Positions 29,416 to 40,404 of a stretch of DNA of 64,000 nucleotides are shown one piece after another. The position numbers were made by a program, and so were the translations under genes. Source of the stretch: Lucinisca nassula (taxonomy: Eukaryota; Mollusca; Bivalvia; Lucinida; Lucinidae); NCBI GenBank assembly GCA_963580285.1, contig OY757011.1, positions 98,945,728 through 99,009,727 on the forward strand. Direction: 5' to 3'. The first letter of the stretch is position 1; each line of letters starts with the position of its first letter. The notes below the pieces were generated by a model that saw only the letters and a list, made by a program, of their open reading frames with translations, had not been told where the DNA came from and did no database searches.

Positions 29416-29810
29416 TTAAATGACAAGTTGAACAAGAATTTTCGTCAGAAGTAGCATGTTTGTCAAAGTACAAGGAAACAGTAATCCTTACACAGAAAGT
29501 GGGGGCGGAGCTTTGCAATTTAAAAAAAAAAAAACATCCAAATCTTTCCGCTTCAGATTTGCGGCTAAATGCTATGTCCGTTGTCAGAAAGTTTCGGTTA
29601 TCGTTCCGCTTATCGTGTCAGTCATCTCTCACATGATGGAAAGTTCAACACCGTACGACAAATCTTTCGGCGAGCCTTTGATTTTCGTTGCAAACAACAT
29701 CAAACGTGTGATTATATGATGAGGAGAGGTGTTATCGCTAAGCTGCTGGTTGCGTGGTTGTAATTACAAAAACATGTATGGTACGCTTGCCTTGGACGCT
29801 GTTTACAAAA

Positions 29811-30042
29811 TGAGCCAGCGCACGATAAAACCTACATGTGCGTCCAGCGAAGACTCAGATCAGTCTGCGCATCCATATAGTCTAACCAGAGACTTTTCTT
29901 GCTGCATGAAGGAGCAATGGGCCCTTTGCTATCCCTAGAACGCACAGCGAAGGCTCTGATCAGACTGCCCGGATGCGCAGGCTGATCTGAGTCTTCGCTG
30001 GGCGCACATGTCTAATTGTAGGTTTTGTCGTGCGCTGGCTCA
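29811..30042. mobile_element. G MITE, complete
   Basis: Long terminal inverted repeats TGAGCCAGCGCACGATAAAACCTAC.. and ..GTAGGTTTTGTCGTGCGCTGGCTCA, continuing inward through ACATGTGCGtCCAGCGAAGAC. No coding sequence. Confidence 0.85.
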
Positions 30043-30419
30043 TATATCCTTAGAACGGCTGAGCTTATGTGAAATCGTGATTGAAATGGGAATAGTTGAG
30101 ATTATTAAAACCTGATATTTCGGGCCAGTTGGACTTTCTCCCCAGTTATCTATAGCCGAGCCAATGGCAACAAGTTTTCTGATGATGTCATATATACGTC
30201 ATGGCACAGGGGTCACATTATGCTCAAATATGCGCACAAACTCTCTTTTTTGTTTTTGTTTGTTTGTTTTTCGCTACATAATGTTTTCTGCTAAAGCTCT
30301 CTTTTCTTTCCTAACTTTCTTTTCTCTTTCTTCTATTTTGACCGCACTTGTTTGGTAATGAGTGCACGCCGTCTCAAAAGAAGCAGGTCAAAATGAAATT
30401 TTTAGAGTCTTTTTTTATC
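30043..30419. other. no gene recognised
   Basis: Low-complexity TTTTTGTTTTTGTTTGTTTGTT and T-rich sequence precede the SINE-3 copy. No supported exon. Confidence 0.45.
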
Positions 30420-30675
30420 TTTGGCCCCCGCCAATCGGGGCTTGAAAAAATAGATGGGCTGCGACCGCAAAAGAGTACTGGTTAACCGCTTAGAGGATCA
30501 AAGCCTGCCCAGGCAAAGCGGTGCGAGTCGGACTGCCCATGCTTATAAATCCTATAAGGGCTTCAGATGTCATTTCATCTCAATGTCGGTTGAAAGTCCC
30601 ACAAAATTGGGAGCAACGTCTCCAAAATGACCTATACAGTGTTGACGGGGACGTTTAACGTCAAATCAAACAAAC
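30420..30675 (+). mobile_element. SINE-3, internally deleted
   Basis: CCCCGCCAATCGGGGCTTGA to GACGTTTAACGTCAAATCAA; the CATGATGCTTCCACGCAGAG block is deleted. Confidence 0.8.
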
Positions 30676-30794
30676 GAGTAGAGGCTATTTTTCGTCTTTT
30701 TGGCGAGTCAGTTTGGAAGGTTCTTGTCATCTTCTAGTATCTCTTAGAGGGCTGACATGCATGGGGAATAACGTATTCGGAAACAGAGGTTGAT

Positions 30795-31095
30795 TTTGTT
30801 TGTTTGATTTGAGATTTAACGTCCCCGTCAACCTGTAAAGGTCATTTTGGAGACGTTGCTTCCAATTTTGTAGGACTTTTACCCGACATTGAGATGATAT
30901 GACATCTCAAGCCCTGTCGCCCAATGAATCAATAGGGTTTATTAGCATGGCGATCAGACTCGCACCGCGGTTCCTGGACAGGCTTAGATCCTCTAAGCGG
31001 TTTACCAGTACTAGTGTGCGGGCCGGATTAAGCTCTGCGTGGAAGCATCATGCAGTCCATATATTTCATCAAGCCCCTATGGGCGGGAGCGTCAA
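30795..31095 (-). mobile_element. SINE-3, full length, reverse
   Basis: TTTGTTTGATTTGAGATTTAACGTCCCC to AAGCCCCTATGGGCGGGAGC. Belongs to the subtype with CGCGGTTCCTGGACAGGC, also seen at 43090 and 61738. Confidence 0.85.
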
Positions 31096-31212
31096 ACAGC
31101 GGTTGAATATGTGACGAAATGAGGGTCGTTCAAAAACTGTCGAGCAGCGTTTACGGAAATTACACAGGATACAATGAAATTCCGCTATTAAGACCACCTA
31201 AAAATATGACTA

Positions 31213-32796
31213 ACCAGGTCTTCAGCTGAAGTGCACGACCCGCAGGATGCTTTTAGCTTTATGAGTGTTACCATATATGGGTATGGCGGCCATTTTGGTC
31301 ATGTGACCTGGACCTAAAACGGTTCCCCCAATAAATGCGCCTTATCGTAAGGAGCAAAAATATATCTTATACTTTAGTACTGTATTCTGAATCGCTTGCA
31401 GGATATAATGCATTCTCACTTTTCCAATACAAAAGCATATGTGTCAAAGTTTGACCTAGGCACAAAGAAGGTCAAGGTCAACCCAGGGTCACCATTTTAG
31501 CAATTTATGATGGGCCTACGTCCCAGATGCTATTTTTCAAGTTTCGTGGAAATCTGCCCAGTGGTTCTGGAGAAGACTATTTTTGAAGGGTTTTTACCAT
31601 ATATGGCTTGGCGGCCATTTTGGTCATGTGACCTGGACCCAACGAGCAAATTTTGGTTTCCCCTATCACATAGAGGCTCCATATGAAATTTGACTTCAAT
31701 TGGCCCGACGGTTTCCGAGGAAAAGCAGTTCGAAAATTTTCACATTTTTCGCCTCGGCGAGGCTATACTAAATGGAATGTAATATTTCACAAGTTCATTG
31801 GTTAGAACTCATTGATATCTATCAGTATGCCAAAAATTGTTTAAATATTCCAAGCAGTTAAGTCACTATCACCAATTTTCACAAACGGGTTACGGATTTT
31901 TCGCCTCGGCGAAGCTATACTAAATGGAATGTAATATTTCGCAAGTTCATTGGTTAGATCTCATTGATATCTATTAGTATGCCAAAAATTGTTTAACCCT
32001 TTACCACTCAGATACGTGTTTTTACGTGTCTGCACCCCCCCCCCCCCCCCCATTTTAAGCCCCAGAAGCACCTAAAATCTGCATTTCCCCTGGATAGTTA
32101 TGTTTGCTTTAGGATTTGTTGGACAAAAAAGTGGCCAGTTTTTTCGCGCGCCTCCCCACAAAAAATATTCTGGGGGGGATTGAAGGGGGGTGGGGGCTTG
32201 CCCCCCCCCCCCTCACATCCCGAAAAATTTTGGGTGTATGGCCCAACCGGCCGCTAAAATGTATACCTGGGGGTGTCTGGGGTCAAAAATGCCTGAAAAT
32301 TGATGCTGATAAAACATGCTGCAAACAGTGAAAATGGCCAGTGCCAAACACCTTAATTGTTGCCTTGACAGCTGTGTGAAGATTAAAATGTGATCAAAAA
32401 TTCATGTGAAAACACACTTTTTGCCAACTTTGAGATGCCCCCTCTTTACCATGACAACAATGATCAAGTCATGAAAGGTTGCATTTGAAAGGCTACTGCC
32501 CAATGAACATTCATACCGAGTTTGGTGTAAAACAGACCATCGATCATGAAACAATGGCTAGTTGAAGTTGCTGTCAGGTGCAACACTGTGAAAATCAGCG
32601 AAATTCACAAAACCCCTGAGTGGTAAAGGGTTAAATATTCCAAGCGATTAAGTCACTATCACCAATTTTCACAAACGGGTTACGGATGGACAGACAGACT
32701 GACTGAATGCCAGAATGACAGAATGACACGGTGATTTTAGGGCACTCTTAGAAAATCAACCGACTTCAGTCGGTCGCTTTTTCTGCGGGTCGTGCA
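31213..32796 (+). mobile_element. H element copy 1, with internal duplication, host of a pB3 insertion
   Basis: Ends TGCACGACCCGCAGGATGC (31232) and, inverted, TTGCACGACCCGCAG; outside the left repeat lies a CTTCAGCTGAAG palindrome shared with copy 2. The segment CGCCTCGGCGAGGCTATACT..GGGTTACGGA (about 31747-31908) is duplicated in tandem. The second copy is interrupted at TTAA by pB3 (31997-32630). About 950 bp of the rest matches copy 2 in reverse at 36729-37791. Confidence 0.8.
31997..32630 (+). mobile_element. pB3, 634-bp piggyBac-like element with perfect TTAA duplication
   Basis: TTAA at 31993-31996 and 32631-32634; perfect 15-bp terminal inverted repeats CCCTTTACCACTCAG. The empty site GTTTAAATATTCC is present in the other half of the host duplication near 31838 and in H copy 2. 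The inside has a C run and GGGGGG..CCCCCC tracts; the open frame at 32116-32331 is short and not a transposase. Confidence 0.9.
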
Positions 32797-33071
32797 ATTC
32801 CGCTTTAAAAAGTTTATTTTGAAAGCTTCACTTATTTTTTGTTTGTGATTTCTACCCATAGTGTCCTCTGGTCATGGACCACCTTTTGGACTGTTCGAAA
32901 GTGGTCTGGAAGACCACTTTTGAACGGTCCCAAAGGTGGTCCTAATATAGGAGTTACTCCTTTAGCTATCAATGATGATGTTGCAAGTCAGTGTTCTAGA
33001 TCTTGAACTTAAATATACGTTTGTCGATAGGTAAATATAGCATTTCCTCGAAATACATTCTGCTGATAATA

Positions 33072-33276
33072 CAGTGAAATTCCGCTATTAAGACCACCTA
33101 AAATTAAGACTTATTCTGCTTTTAAAAGCTTAATAAGTAGTTCGCAGTTATTCTTTCTTTGCCTTTTCTTTACACAATGTCCTCTGGTCAGAGACCACCT
33201 TTGGGACTGTTCAAAAGTGGTCTTAAAGACCACTTTTGAACAGTCGCAAAGGTGGTTTTAATATAGGAATTTTGCT
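33072..33276. mobile_element. C MITE, complete reference copy
   Basis: TA at 33070-33071 and 33277-33278; CAGTGAAATTCCGCTATTAA and, inverted, CAGCAAAATTCCTATATTAA; central hairpin of ACTGTTCAAAAGTGGTCTTA. TA target and CAGTG ends indicate the Tc1/mariner superfamily. Confidence 0.88.
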
Positions 33277-33355
33277 GTAACTGACAGAAATTGCAACATG
33301 ATAGCATGACTATGTGAATGTGAAGTATGTATCAGATAAATGTAACATTTCTGTA

Positions 33356-33832
33356 AACCCTTCATTACATAGAGAAAAATGGGGGTTTCGACGGTATGCA
33401 TTATTGTCCATAATGTTTACTCAAACGTATTGTGGTACTCGTTAGAACCGTCTCAATCAGTCGCATCACGAAAACACGCCTATATGATTTTGGCCCCCCT
33501 GAACCCCACTTTTATATAGTAAAACTGGGGTTTACAGGTGTAAACATTATTTTTCTTATTTCTGCTCTAAAATATAGATTGTGGGTACTCGTTAGAACCG
33601 CCTCGATGAGGCGGTTCTAACGAGTTCCCACAATCTATATTTTGAGCAGAAAAAAGGAAAATATCACAATTTTTCATCATAAAATTTTCATTTTTTTCGG
33701 CGATAAAGGTTGCAATGTATTTGTATAGGCGTGTTTCCGTAATGGGTTCAAACGAGCATCCACGATCTATATTTGGACAAAGAAAGTTCTGGAATTTTCA
33801 CCTGAAAATGCTAGTTTTACAGATATGAAAGT
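33356..33832 (+). mobile_element. A2 MITE interrupted by A1
   Basis: ACCCTTCATTACATAGAGAA and GTACTCGTTAGAACCGTCTC at the left; GGTTCAAACGAGCATCCACG and TTTGGACAAAGAAAG at the right. The A1 insertion lies in the A2 hairpin loop. Confidence 0.75.
33464..33744 (+). mobile_element. A1 MITE, best-preserved reference copy
   Basis: CATCACGAAAACACGCCTATA to TATAGGCGTGTTTCCGTAATG, 281 bp. Order: terminal repeat, TTTTGGCCCCCCTGAACCCC, TAAAACTGGGGTTTACAG, TTTTTCTTATTTCTGCTC, hairpin TGTGGGTACTCGTTAGAACC with complement, GAGCAGAAAAAAGGAAAATA, TTCGGCGATAAAG, terminal repeat. No coding capacity. Confidence 0.9.
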
Positions 33833-33838
33833 CGCCAC

Positions 33839-34072
33839 AGGGGCCTAGGTGGCCTAATGGGTAAGAGCGCTGACTCACAATTTTTAAGCCCACCGCTGTG
33901 TCCGCGCCCCGTTTGGACTATATGTGAGGCGCCAAGTTCTATAACGGAAGGTGATGTGATTTTCCTTCGTATTTTGTCCATATCTGACTAACAATCGTCT
34001 CGATATAAGTGAAATAATCTTGAAAAAGCAGTAAAACAAAAACAAAAACACAAAAAAATGAAGACGCCATAG
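33839..34072 (+). mobile_element. SINE-5, full length
   Basis: GGGGCCTAGGTGGCCTAATG and TAAGAGCGCTGACTCACAAT (tRNA-like), ATATGTGAGGCGCCAAGTTC, AAGTGAAATAATCTTGAAAA and an AAAACAAAAACAAAAACAC tail. Confidence 0.8.
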
Positions 34073-34078
34073 ACGCAA

Positions 34079-34582
34079 CAGGGGCCTACGTGGCCTAGTG
34101 GGTAAGAGCGCTGACTCTTAATCATTACGTCTCTCACTGCTATGTTCGCGCCTCGTTGCATCATACAAACACGCCTATATAATCATCACGAAAACACGCC
34201 TATATAATTTTGACCCCCTTTAAACCCCACTTTTATATAGTAAAACAGGGATTATAACAGTACATTATTTTTCTTATTTCTGCTCAAAACCATAGATTCT
34301 GGGTACTTGTTAGAACCGCCTCACCGAGGCGGTTCTAACGAGTACACACAATCTGTGTTTTTAACACAAATATGAAAAATATCAAGAGTTTTATCTGAAA
34401 AACAAATCATTTTTGGTGGTAAAATTTTACCAATATATTTGAAAAGGCGTCTTTTCGTAATGTGAGGCGTCAAGTTCTATAACGGGAGGTGAGGTGATTG
34501 ATTGTCCTTCGTATTTTGTCCACATCTGACTAACTATCGTCCCGATATAAGTGAAATAATATTCAAAGGGTCGTAAAATAAA
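34079..34582 (+). mobile_element. SINE-5 interrupted by A1
   Basis: A second SINE-5 directly follows; head 34081-34158, interrupted after GTTCGCGCCTCGTTG, resuming at TGTGAGGCGTCAAGTTCTAT 34461 and ending AAAGGGTCGTAAAATAAAAA. Confidence 0.8.
34184..34462 (+). mobile_element. A1 MITE nested in SINE-5
   Basis: CATCACGAAAACACGCCTATA to GGCGTCTTTTCGTAATG. Immediately upstream (34159-34181) lies a second, truncated A1 terminus CATCATACAAACACGCCTAT. Confidence 0.85.
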
Positions 34583-34621
34583 AAAGAAGAATCATTGTGG
34601 GGCTCGGGTATGTTATATTTT

Positions 34622-35298
34622 GATACAATCTATATTTTGACCAGAAATAAGAAAAATATCAACAGTTTACATCTTAAAATTTTCTTTTTTCGGTGGTAAG
34701 ATAAGATAAGATAAGAAATTTTATTTAAAGACGGCATGACAAATATACAACAGATAACATAAGCTCAATGAGCTTTTGACCGTCTATAAAGGAGAAATAC
34801 ATACATACGTGCATATTACATTTACAAACACAGATTGTAAATCCTACAAAAGAAAACAGGAATATTAACATTACATATAGGCCTACATGTACATATAAAA
34901 CTGAACAGTAATAGTATGAATATGATATAACACTATCTCAAGTTAATATTAAAGGTTATTTAATTTTAAAAATTGCAATAAAAAAGCAAATTGACTTAAA
35001 AAAGTTATTAAGCAATCATTAAGTAAAAATCGAAAAACAGACTAGAGAAATAATAAATTTATTTAAAGGAATTATTATGTTAAGATCAAATAATAAATTA
35101 GATATTGAGTATGCAGAATAAAATGACTTTGATAAAAAATACTGAGTTATTATCACAGAACTTTATAAGAATTTCATCATGAATCAAAGAAAAAGATACC
35201 CAGGAGCTAAAATGTGATGACACAGCCTGATTCACCAGCGTAAGGCTCACTTCGAACCAGTAAAGTTACAATGTATTTGTATAGGCGTGTTTTCGTAA
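34622..35298 (+). mobile_element. A1 MITE right half, split by a retroelement
   Basis: ACAATCTATATTTTGACCAG to TTTTCGGTGGTAAG, then after the insert GTAAAGTTACAATGTATTTG..GCGTGTTTTCGTAA. Confidence 0.75.
34699..35262 (-). mobile_element. reverse retroelement with (TTATC)n tail
   Basis: On the - strand it ends AAATAAAATTTCTTATCTTA with repeats of CTTAT, preceded by AAAGCTCATTGAGCTTATGT. The same AAAGCTC..GAGCTTATGTTAT block precedes the tail of SINE-4 at 61318. No ORF is recognised. Possible short duplication GTAAG / GTAAAG at the junctions. Confidence 0.6.
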
Positions 35299-35299
35299 A

Positions 35300-35966
35300 A
35301 GATACGGTTTATCGAAGTAATGACGTTCCATCGACCGTGATATGACGTTGCCTATACGTTGAATGCCTTTCTGAGCATAGATAAGACAGTTTCCACAATA
35401 ATCAGAGGAAAAATAGGTTTTTATTTTTTTTCTTTGTTCGTAGAAATATGAGAAATAGTTTTATATCATGCATAGTGTATGGGCGGTTTCCTTATATGGT
35501 GTTTTTTTTAATGTTTCCGTGAAAGATAGTGACCTTATTTATGATAGATTAAAATTTATATCATATATTATCGTGATTATTCAGGTAACACACTTTCATA
35601 CATTGTGCTGATGCAACGTTGTGGTATTTTTACGGCGTAGCCGTTATGGTTTTGCTTTTGTCCTACATTTTTCGTTACTCCATTGGACAATAAAACCACA
35701 TGTCCAAGGAGATGACCATTTCATTGGTCAATGATTTGCATAAATAAATCTACTAAAAAATGCGACAGTTTACCGAAGTTTTAACCTAGGAGATGTTTCA
35801 TTTTTTATGTGAGACATGAATGAAAAATATATACAGTTTCGGCTTGCTCACCGTCTTGTCTTTTGATGACCATACGTCATATGTATAATTGTGATTCTAG
35901 TGAATTCTGTAACTGCTGCGGTGAATAGCTATTTTTACCTTATTTCACGTGGTTGGTCTATATAGC
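35300..35966. other. no gene recognised
   Basis: AT-rich. TAATGACGTTCCATCGACCGTGATATGACGTTGCC near 35320 may be an E-element remnant. No exon is supported. Confidence 0.4.
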
Positions 35967-36030
35967 GAAAGGAACCATTTCGCGAAAGGAAGGTTCCTTT
36001 CGCGAAAGGAAGAATTTTCTGCGAAAGGAA
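35967..36030. repeat. short tandem repeat of TTTCGCGAAAGGAA
   Basis: Four related units of GCGAAAGGAA with a palindromic TTTCGCGAAA centre. Confidence 0.75.
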
Positions 36031-36175
36031 TTGTTTGTTTGATTTGAGGTTTAAAGTCCCCATCAACAATGTTTAGGTCATTTTCGAGACGTTGCTTCCA
36101 AGTTTGTGGGACTTTTACCCGACATTGAGATGAAAGACACCTCAAGCCCTGTTGCCCAATGAAACCAATAAAGAG
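36031..36175 (-). mobile_element. SINE-3 3' fragment
   Basis: TTGTTTGATTTGAGGTTTAAAGTCCCC to AAGCCCTGTTGCCCAATGAA. Confidence 0.75.
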
Positions 36176-36384
36176 ATATAGCATGACAAAAACATGTAAT
36201 AATTGCATTACAAATTGACAGATGTTTAATTTAGAATATATGCTAAATAAAAGTTGCAGTGTATCATTTGTCTTCAGCATACTTTATGTCCTCCAATTTA
36301 ACACAAAATGGACATTTTCGAATATCATTAATGTTATATAAATTCTGAAAAGGAATAAGTGTAATTTGAGTTTTAGTTAGGTGC

Positions 36385-36705
36385 ACATAAGATCAAGTTT
36401 CCGTCCGTTTGTCTGCTCGTCCGTTTAATCGTCCGTCAATGCGTTTACGTTCACCATAGCGACAACCCTAAATGTTAACCCTAGAATTTGTGTTCAAAAA
36501 CAGTGAATGATAAAGTTTTCTTATTTGTTGTGCATATGTACTTGAGATCATATGCTCTTGAAATGAGGTCATGTTTTTAACCTTGACCTTTTACATTGAC
36601 CTTAGCTCAAACAGGCGGGACACCGCCCTCTGCAAAGCTATTTTTCCTCGCGTTACATATGAATTGTTTGACTACAGTAAACCATTTCATAGCTAGACAA
36701 TTGTT
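36385..36705. repeat. bivalve-type dispersed repeat fragment
   Basis: CCGTCCGTTTGTCTGCTCGT.., CATATGTACTTGAGATCATA.. and GACCTTTTACATTGACCTTA.. resemble the style of H-type elements, but I could not align it to a copy in this window. Confidence 0.35.
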
Positions 36706-36728
36706 GCTGTCACTATTGTAGCTCATAT

Positions 36729-37791
36729 TGCACGACCCACAGAAAAAGCGACCGACTGAAGTCGGTTGATTTTCTAAGAGTGCCCTAAAATCACCGTGTC
36801 ATTCTGTCAGTCTGTCTGTCCGTCCGTAACCCGTTTGTGAAAATTGGTGATAGTGACTTAACCGCTTGGAATATTTAAACATTTTTTGGCATACTGATAG
36901 ATATCAATGAGATCTAACCAATGAACTTGCGAAATATTACATTCCATTTAGTATAGCCTCGCCGAGGCGAAAAAATGTGAAAATTTTCGAATAGCTTCTC
37001 CTCGGAAACCGTTGGGCCAATTGAAGTCAAATTTCATATGGAGGCTCTATGGGATGGGGGAAACCAAAATTTGCTCATGGGGTCCAGGTCACATGACCAA
37101 AATGGCCACCAAGCCATATATGGTCTGTCTGTCCGTCCGTAACACGTTTGTGTAAATTGGTCCGACTTAACCGCTTGGAATATTTAAACAATTTTTGGCA
37201 TACTGATAGATATCAATGAGATCTAACTAATGAACTTGCGAAATATTACATTCCATTTAGTATAGCCTCGCCGAGGCGAAAAATGTGAAAATTTTCGAAC
37301 TGCTTCTCCTCGGAAACCGTTGGGCCGATTAAAGTCAAATTTCATATGGAGCCTCTATGGGATGGGGGAAACCAAAATTTGCTCATGGGGTCCAGGTCAC
37401 ATGACCAAAATGGCCGCCAAGCCATATAAAGTAAAAACCCTTCAAAAATAGTCTTCTCCAGAACCACTGGGCAGATTTCCACGAAACTTGATAAATAGCA
37501 TCTGGGACGTAGGCCCATCATAAATTGCTAAAATGGTGACCCTGGGTTGACCTTGACCTTCTTTGTGCCTAGGTCAAACTTTGACACATATGCTTTTGTA
37601 TTGGAAAAGTGAGAATTCATTTTATCCTGCAAACGATTCAGAATACAGTACTAAAATATAAGATATATTTTTGCTCCTTACGATAAGGCGCATTTATTGG
37701 GGGAACCGTTTTAGGTCAAAGTCACATGACCAAAATGGCCTCATAAAGCTAAAAGCATCCAGCGGGTCGTGCACTTCAGCTGAAGCACTGG
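36729..37791 (-). mobile_element. H element copy 2
   Basis: Reverse-oriented: TGCACGACCCACAGAAAAAG at the left, GGGTCGTGCACTTCAGCTGA at the right. A 310-bp block starting TCTGTCTGTCCGTCCGTAAC is duplicated in tandem (about 36813-37122 and 37123-37430), a different duplication from the one in copy 1. It holds the uninterrupted counterpart of the pB3 target. Confidence 0.8.
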
Positions 37792-37904
37792 TTTCTAAAC
37801 AACCTTCCAATTAAATCTACGCCGCATATCTTTTTTTAAAGATATTTCTTGTTCCTTTTACTGTTCCATACATAGATGAAGTGGTTCTAACGAATGTTTA
37901 TGAG

Positions 37905-38148
37905 CAAGAAAAAAAAAACAACAAAAAACAAAAAACAAAAAAAAAAAAAAAAAAAAAATTAATAATGGTCTAGGGGATAAGAGCACTGATAGTGTACCAC
38001 CGCTGTAGGTTCGAGCCTGGCTCGGCCGCCAAGTTCTGCAACGGAAGGTTAGGTGAGTTTTTCGGGTACTCCGGTTTTCGCCCACCTCTGATTAACGATC
38101 GTCTTGATATGAATGAAATAATCTTGAAAGGGCCGTAAAACCAAACCA
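37905..38148 (+). mobile_element. A-rich tract followed by SINE-5
   Basis: A and AC-rich run 37910-37960, then TAATGGTCTAGGGGATAAGA..GTAGGTTCGAGCCTGGCTCG..TTGAAAGGGCCGTAAAACCAAACC. Confidence 0.75.
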
Positions 38149-38264
38149 ATGCGTAATCAACTGAAGTGGCTTTATCTACCAAGTTAGATAATTGATGGGA
38201 GGAACTGCGCTCAATAACGCAGGCTGATTTGACTCTTCCGGGAGCGCATGTGATTGAAGATATG

Positions 38265-38498
38265 AGCCCCGCCAAGCGAATTTGTGTCTTCGAGCATTCC
38301 GTCATGACAAATTTTAACTGCGCATGCCCAACCATTCAGAGGGGGCAGGAATATGGCTTTCTGTCTGAAGGTTCCTCTTGATTCACTGCTTGTATGAGCG
38401 AGCAGCGAAGGTTCTGGCGAGACTGCGCGGATGCGCAGGCTCGCCTGAACCTTCGCTGCTCGCATAGGCGATAAGTACCAAAATCGCTTGACGGGGCT
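38265..38498 (-). mobile_element. F MITE copy 3
   Basis: AGCCCCGCCAAGCGAATTTG to AAAATCGCTTGACGGGGCT; hairpin of GAGCAGCGAAGGTTCTGGCG. Confidence 0.85.
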
Positions 38499-38521
38499 CA
38501 ATTATATTTTTATTTGACACG

Positions 38522-38826
38522 TTTGTTTGTTTGTTTGATTTGAGGTTTAACGTCCCCGTAAACACTGTAAAGGTCATTTTGGAGACGTTGCTTCCAATTT
38601 TGTGGGAATTTTACCCGATATTGAGATGAAATGGCATCTCAAGCCCTGCCGCCCAATGAAACCAAATGGGTTTAAAAGCATGGACGGTCCGACTCGCACC
38701 GCTTTGGCTGGGCAAGCTTAGATCATCTAAGCGGTTTACCAGTACTCGTGTGCGGGTAGGTTTCAGATCTGCGTGGAAGCATCATGCAGGCCATCTATTT
38801 CTTCAATCCCCGATGGGCGGGTCCGT
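38522..38826 (-). mobile_element. SINE-3, full length, reverse
   Basis: GTTTGTTTGTTTGATTTGAGGTTTAACG to TCAATCCCCGATGGGCGGGT. Confidence 0.85.
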
Positions 38827-38939
38827 TGTTTGACCAGAACCGATAAAAAAACACACTTTTTGCCATTTGAGAACAAGAAAGGGGATAGATCAGCCTGCTA
38901 ATTCGCGCAGTCTGATCAGCACCATTATGTTTGCTGCTA

Positions 38940-39309
38940 GGATTATAAGAATCTTATATGGGTATGAGGGGTGGATGGGAAAATCCGTCCCGAGGGTCAT
39001 TGTCCGGCATCACGAGGTTTTCCGAGTGATGCCGGACAGTGATCCCGAGGGACGGATTTTTCCGTCCATCACTCACACCCATATAGGATTCTTTTTCTTG
39101 CATACCTTCCACTGCTAAGCGCGGATTTTAGTCACTTCGGTTACCGACGGCCGCCATATTGTGGTGACACTACAGGAATGTTTAGTGACGTCACGTATCG
39201 TGCATGTCGTCAGCCTTCACGACGGCGCATATGAGGTCGTATTCAACCAGTACATTTATCAAACACGCGAAAATATTCGATTTTGGGTCGGAACACCTGG
39301 GTCAGAATA
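38940..39309 (+). mobile_element. X element copy 4, 3'-truncated
   Basis: Hairpin 38945-39090 (ATGGGTATGAGGGGTGGATG..CATCACTCACACCCAT), CRE TGACGTCA at 39186-39193, then cut at CCTGGGTCAGAATAT where copy 5 begins. Confidence 0.8.
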
Positions 39310-39960
39310 TAAGAATCGTATATGGGTGTGAGGAGTGGGTGGAAAAATCCGTCCCGAGGGACAATGCCCGGCATCACGAGGCTTGCCGAGTGATGCCGGA
39401 CAGTGATCCCGAGGGACGGATTTTTCTATCCGCCCCTCACACCCATATGGGATTCTTTTTCTTGCATACCTTCCATTTCTTAAAGCGGATTTTAATACTG
39501 CCGTCACTTCGGTTACCAACACCCGCCATATTGTGTCGACACTGCAGGAATGTTTAGTGACGTTGCTGTGACGTCAGCCTTAACGACGGCGCATACGAGG
39601 CCGTAATCAACCAGTACATTTATCAAACACGCGATAATATTCGATTTTGGGTCGGAACACCTGGGTCAGAACATAAATTTCTATCCCAGGGTAAAAACAC
39701 GGATTTCCTTGTCTGGTGTGCAAGAACACAACTTTCTATCCCAGGGTAAAAACACGGATTTCCTGGCAGTCTGGTGTGCAAGAACATAAATTTCTATCCC
39801 AGGGTAAACACACGGATTTCCTTGTCTGGTGTGCAAGAACATAAATTTCTATCCCAGAGTAAACACACGGATTTCCTTGTCTGGTGTGCGAGAATATAAA
39901 TTTCTATCCCAGGGTAAACACACGGATTTCCTTGTCTGGTGTGCAAGATAGTAAAATAAC
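39310..39960 (+). mobile_element. X element copy 5 with expanded terminal minisatellite
   Basis: Hairpin 39318-39455, one CRE TGACGTCA at 39569-39576, then the usual right end repeated in tandem. Confidence 0.8.
39667..39955 (+). repeat. 54-59-bp tandem repeat of the X right end, five units
   Basis: AACATAAATTTCTATCCCAG..CCTTGTCTGGTGTGCAAG recurs at 39667, 39726, 39784, 39838 and 39892. The - strand open frame across it is a repeat artefact. Confidence 0.85.
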
Positions 39961-40400
39961 ACAAAGGTGCTGACCAGACTGCAGTGCTAAGACAACGCGA
40001 TATTGTAGGCTGACCGGCAGCGCCTTTGTTGTTCGTAAATGATAATAAACATGATTTTTTTTTCATGACATCGGTCATATTATCGGTCTTTCCCCGTTTC
40101 TTGGAAACATAATTTCGGGGTTTGCGACCAGTTAGACACACGTGTGCGTGCTCAGCTCCACAGGTTAGCAAGAGTCTCGAAATTGTAGATAAAGACACTA
40201 GACAATCAGCGCACACAATGGTACTGATCAGATTAAGTGAATGCGCAGGTTGAACGGAACCTTTATTGTTCGCAAATGATTTAAACAGGTTTTCTCATGA
40301 CGTGGCTTATATTAAGGGGAATAGGAACATCTTGCGTCATTTTTCAAAGGGAGACAACTTTCGGCACTTCCTGTTAGCTTTTCTATAAGCTCGTTCTCAC
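39961..40400. other. no gene recognised
   Basis: Two similar stretches (GCGCCTTTGTTGTTCGTAAATGAT at 40019 and GGAACCTTTATTGTTCGCAAATGAT at 40257) suggest an old duplication. No exon is supported. Confidence 0.4.
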
Positions 40401-40404
40401 TGAA

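Larger units (their letters stand above)
31172..32953 (+). mobile_element. C MITE interrupted by an H element (three-level nest)
   Basis: The C element starts CAATGAAATTCCGCTATTAA, breaks at AATATGACTAA and resumes at TTCCGCTTTAAAAAGTTTA, ending GGTGGTCCTAATATAGGA. Intact C copies read GACTAATTCTGCTTTTAAAAG across this point. Confidence 0.8.

Noticed and set aside
29456..29763. 87- and 64-codon forward frames
   Set aside because: No homology recognised, poly-A run inside, overlapping in two frames.
39794..40216. 140-codon reverse frame
   Set aside because: Half of it is translation of the X-end minisatellite; no family likeness.
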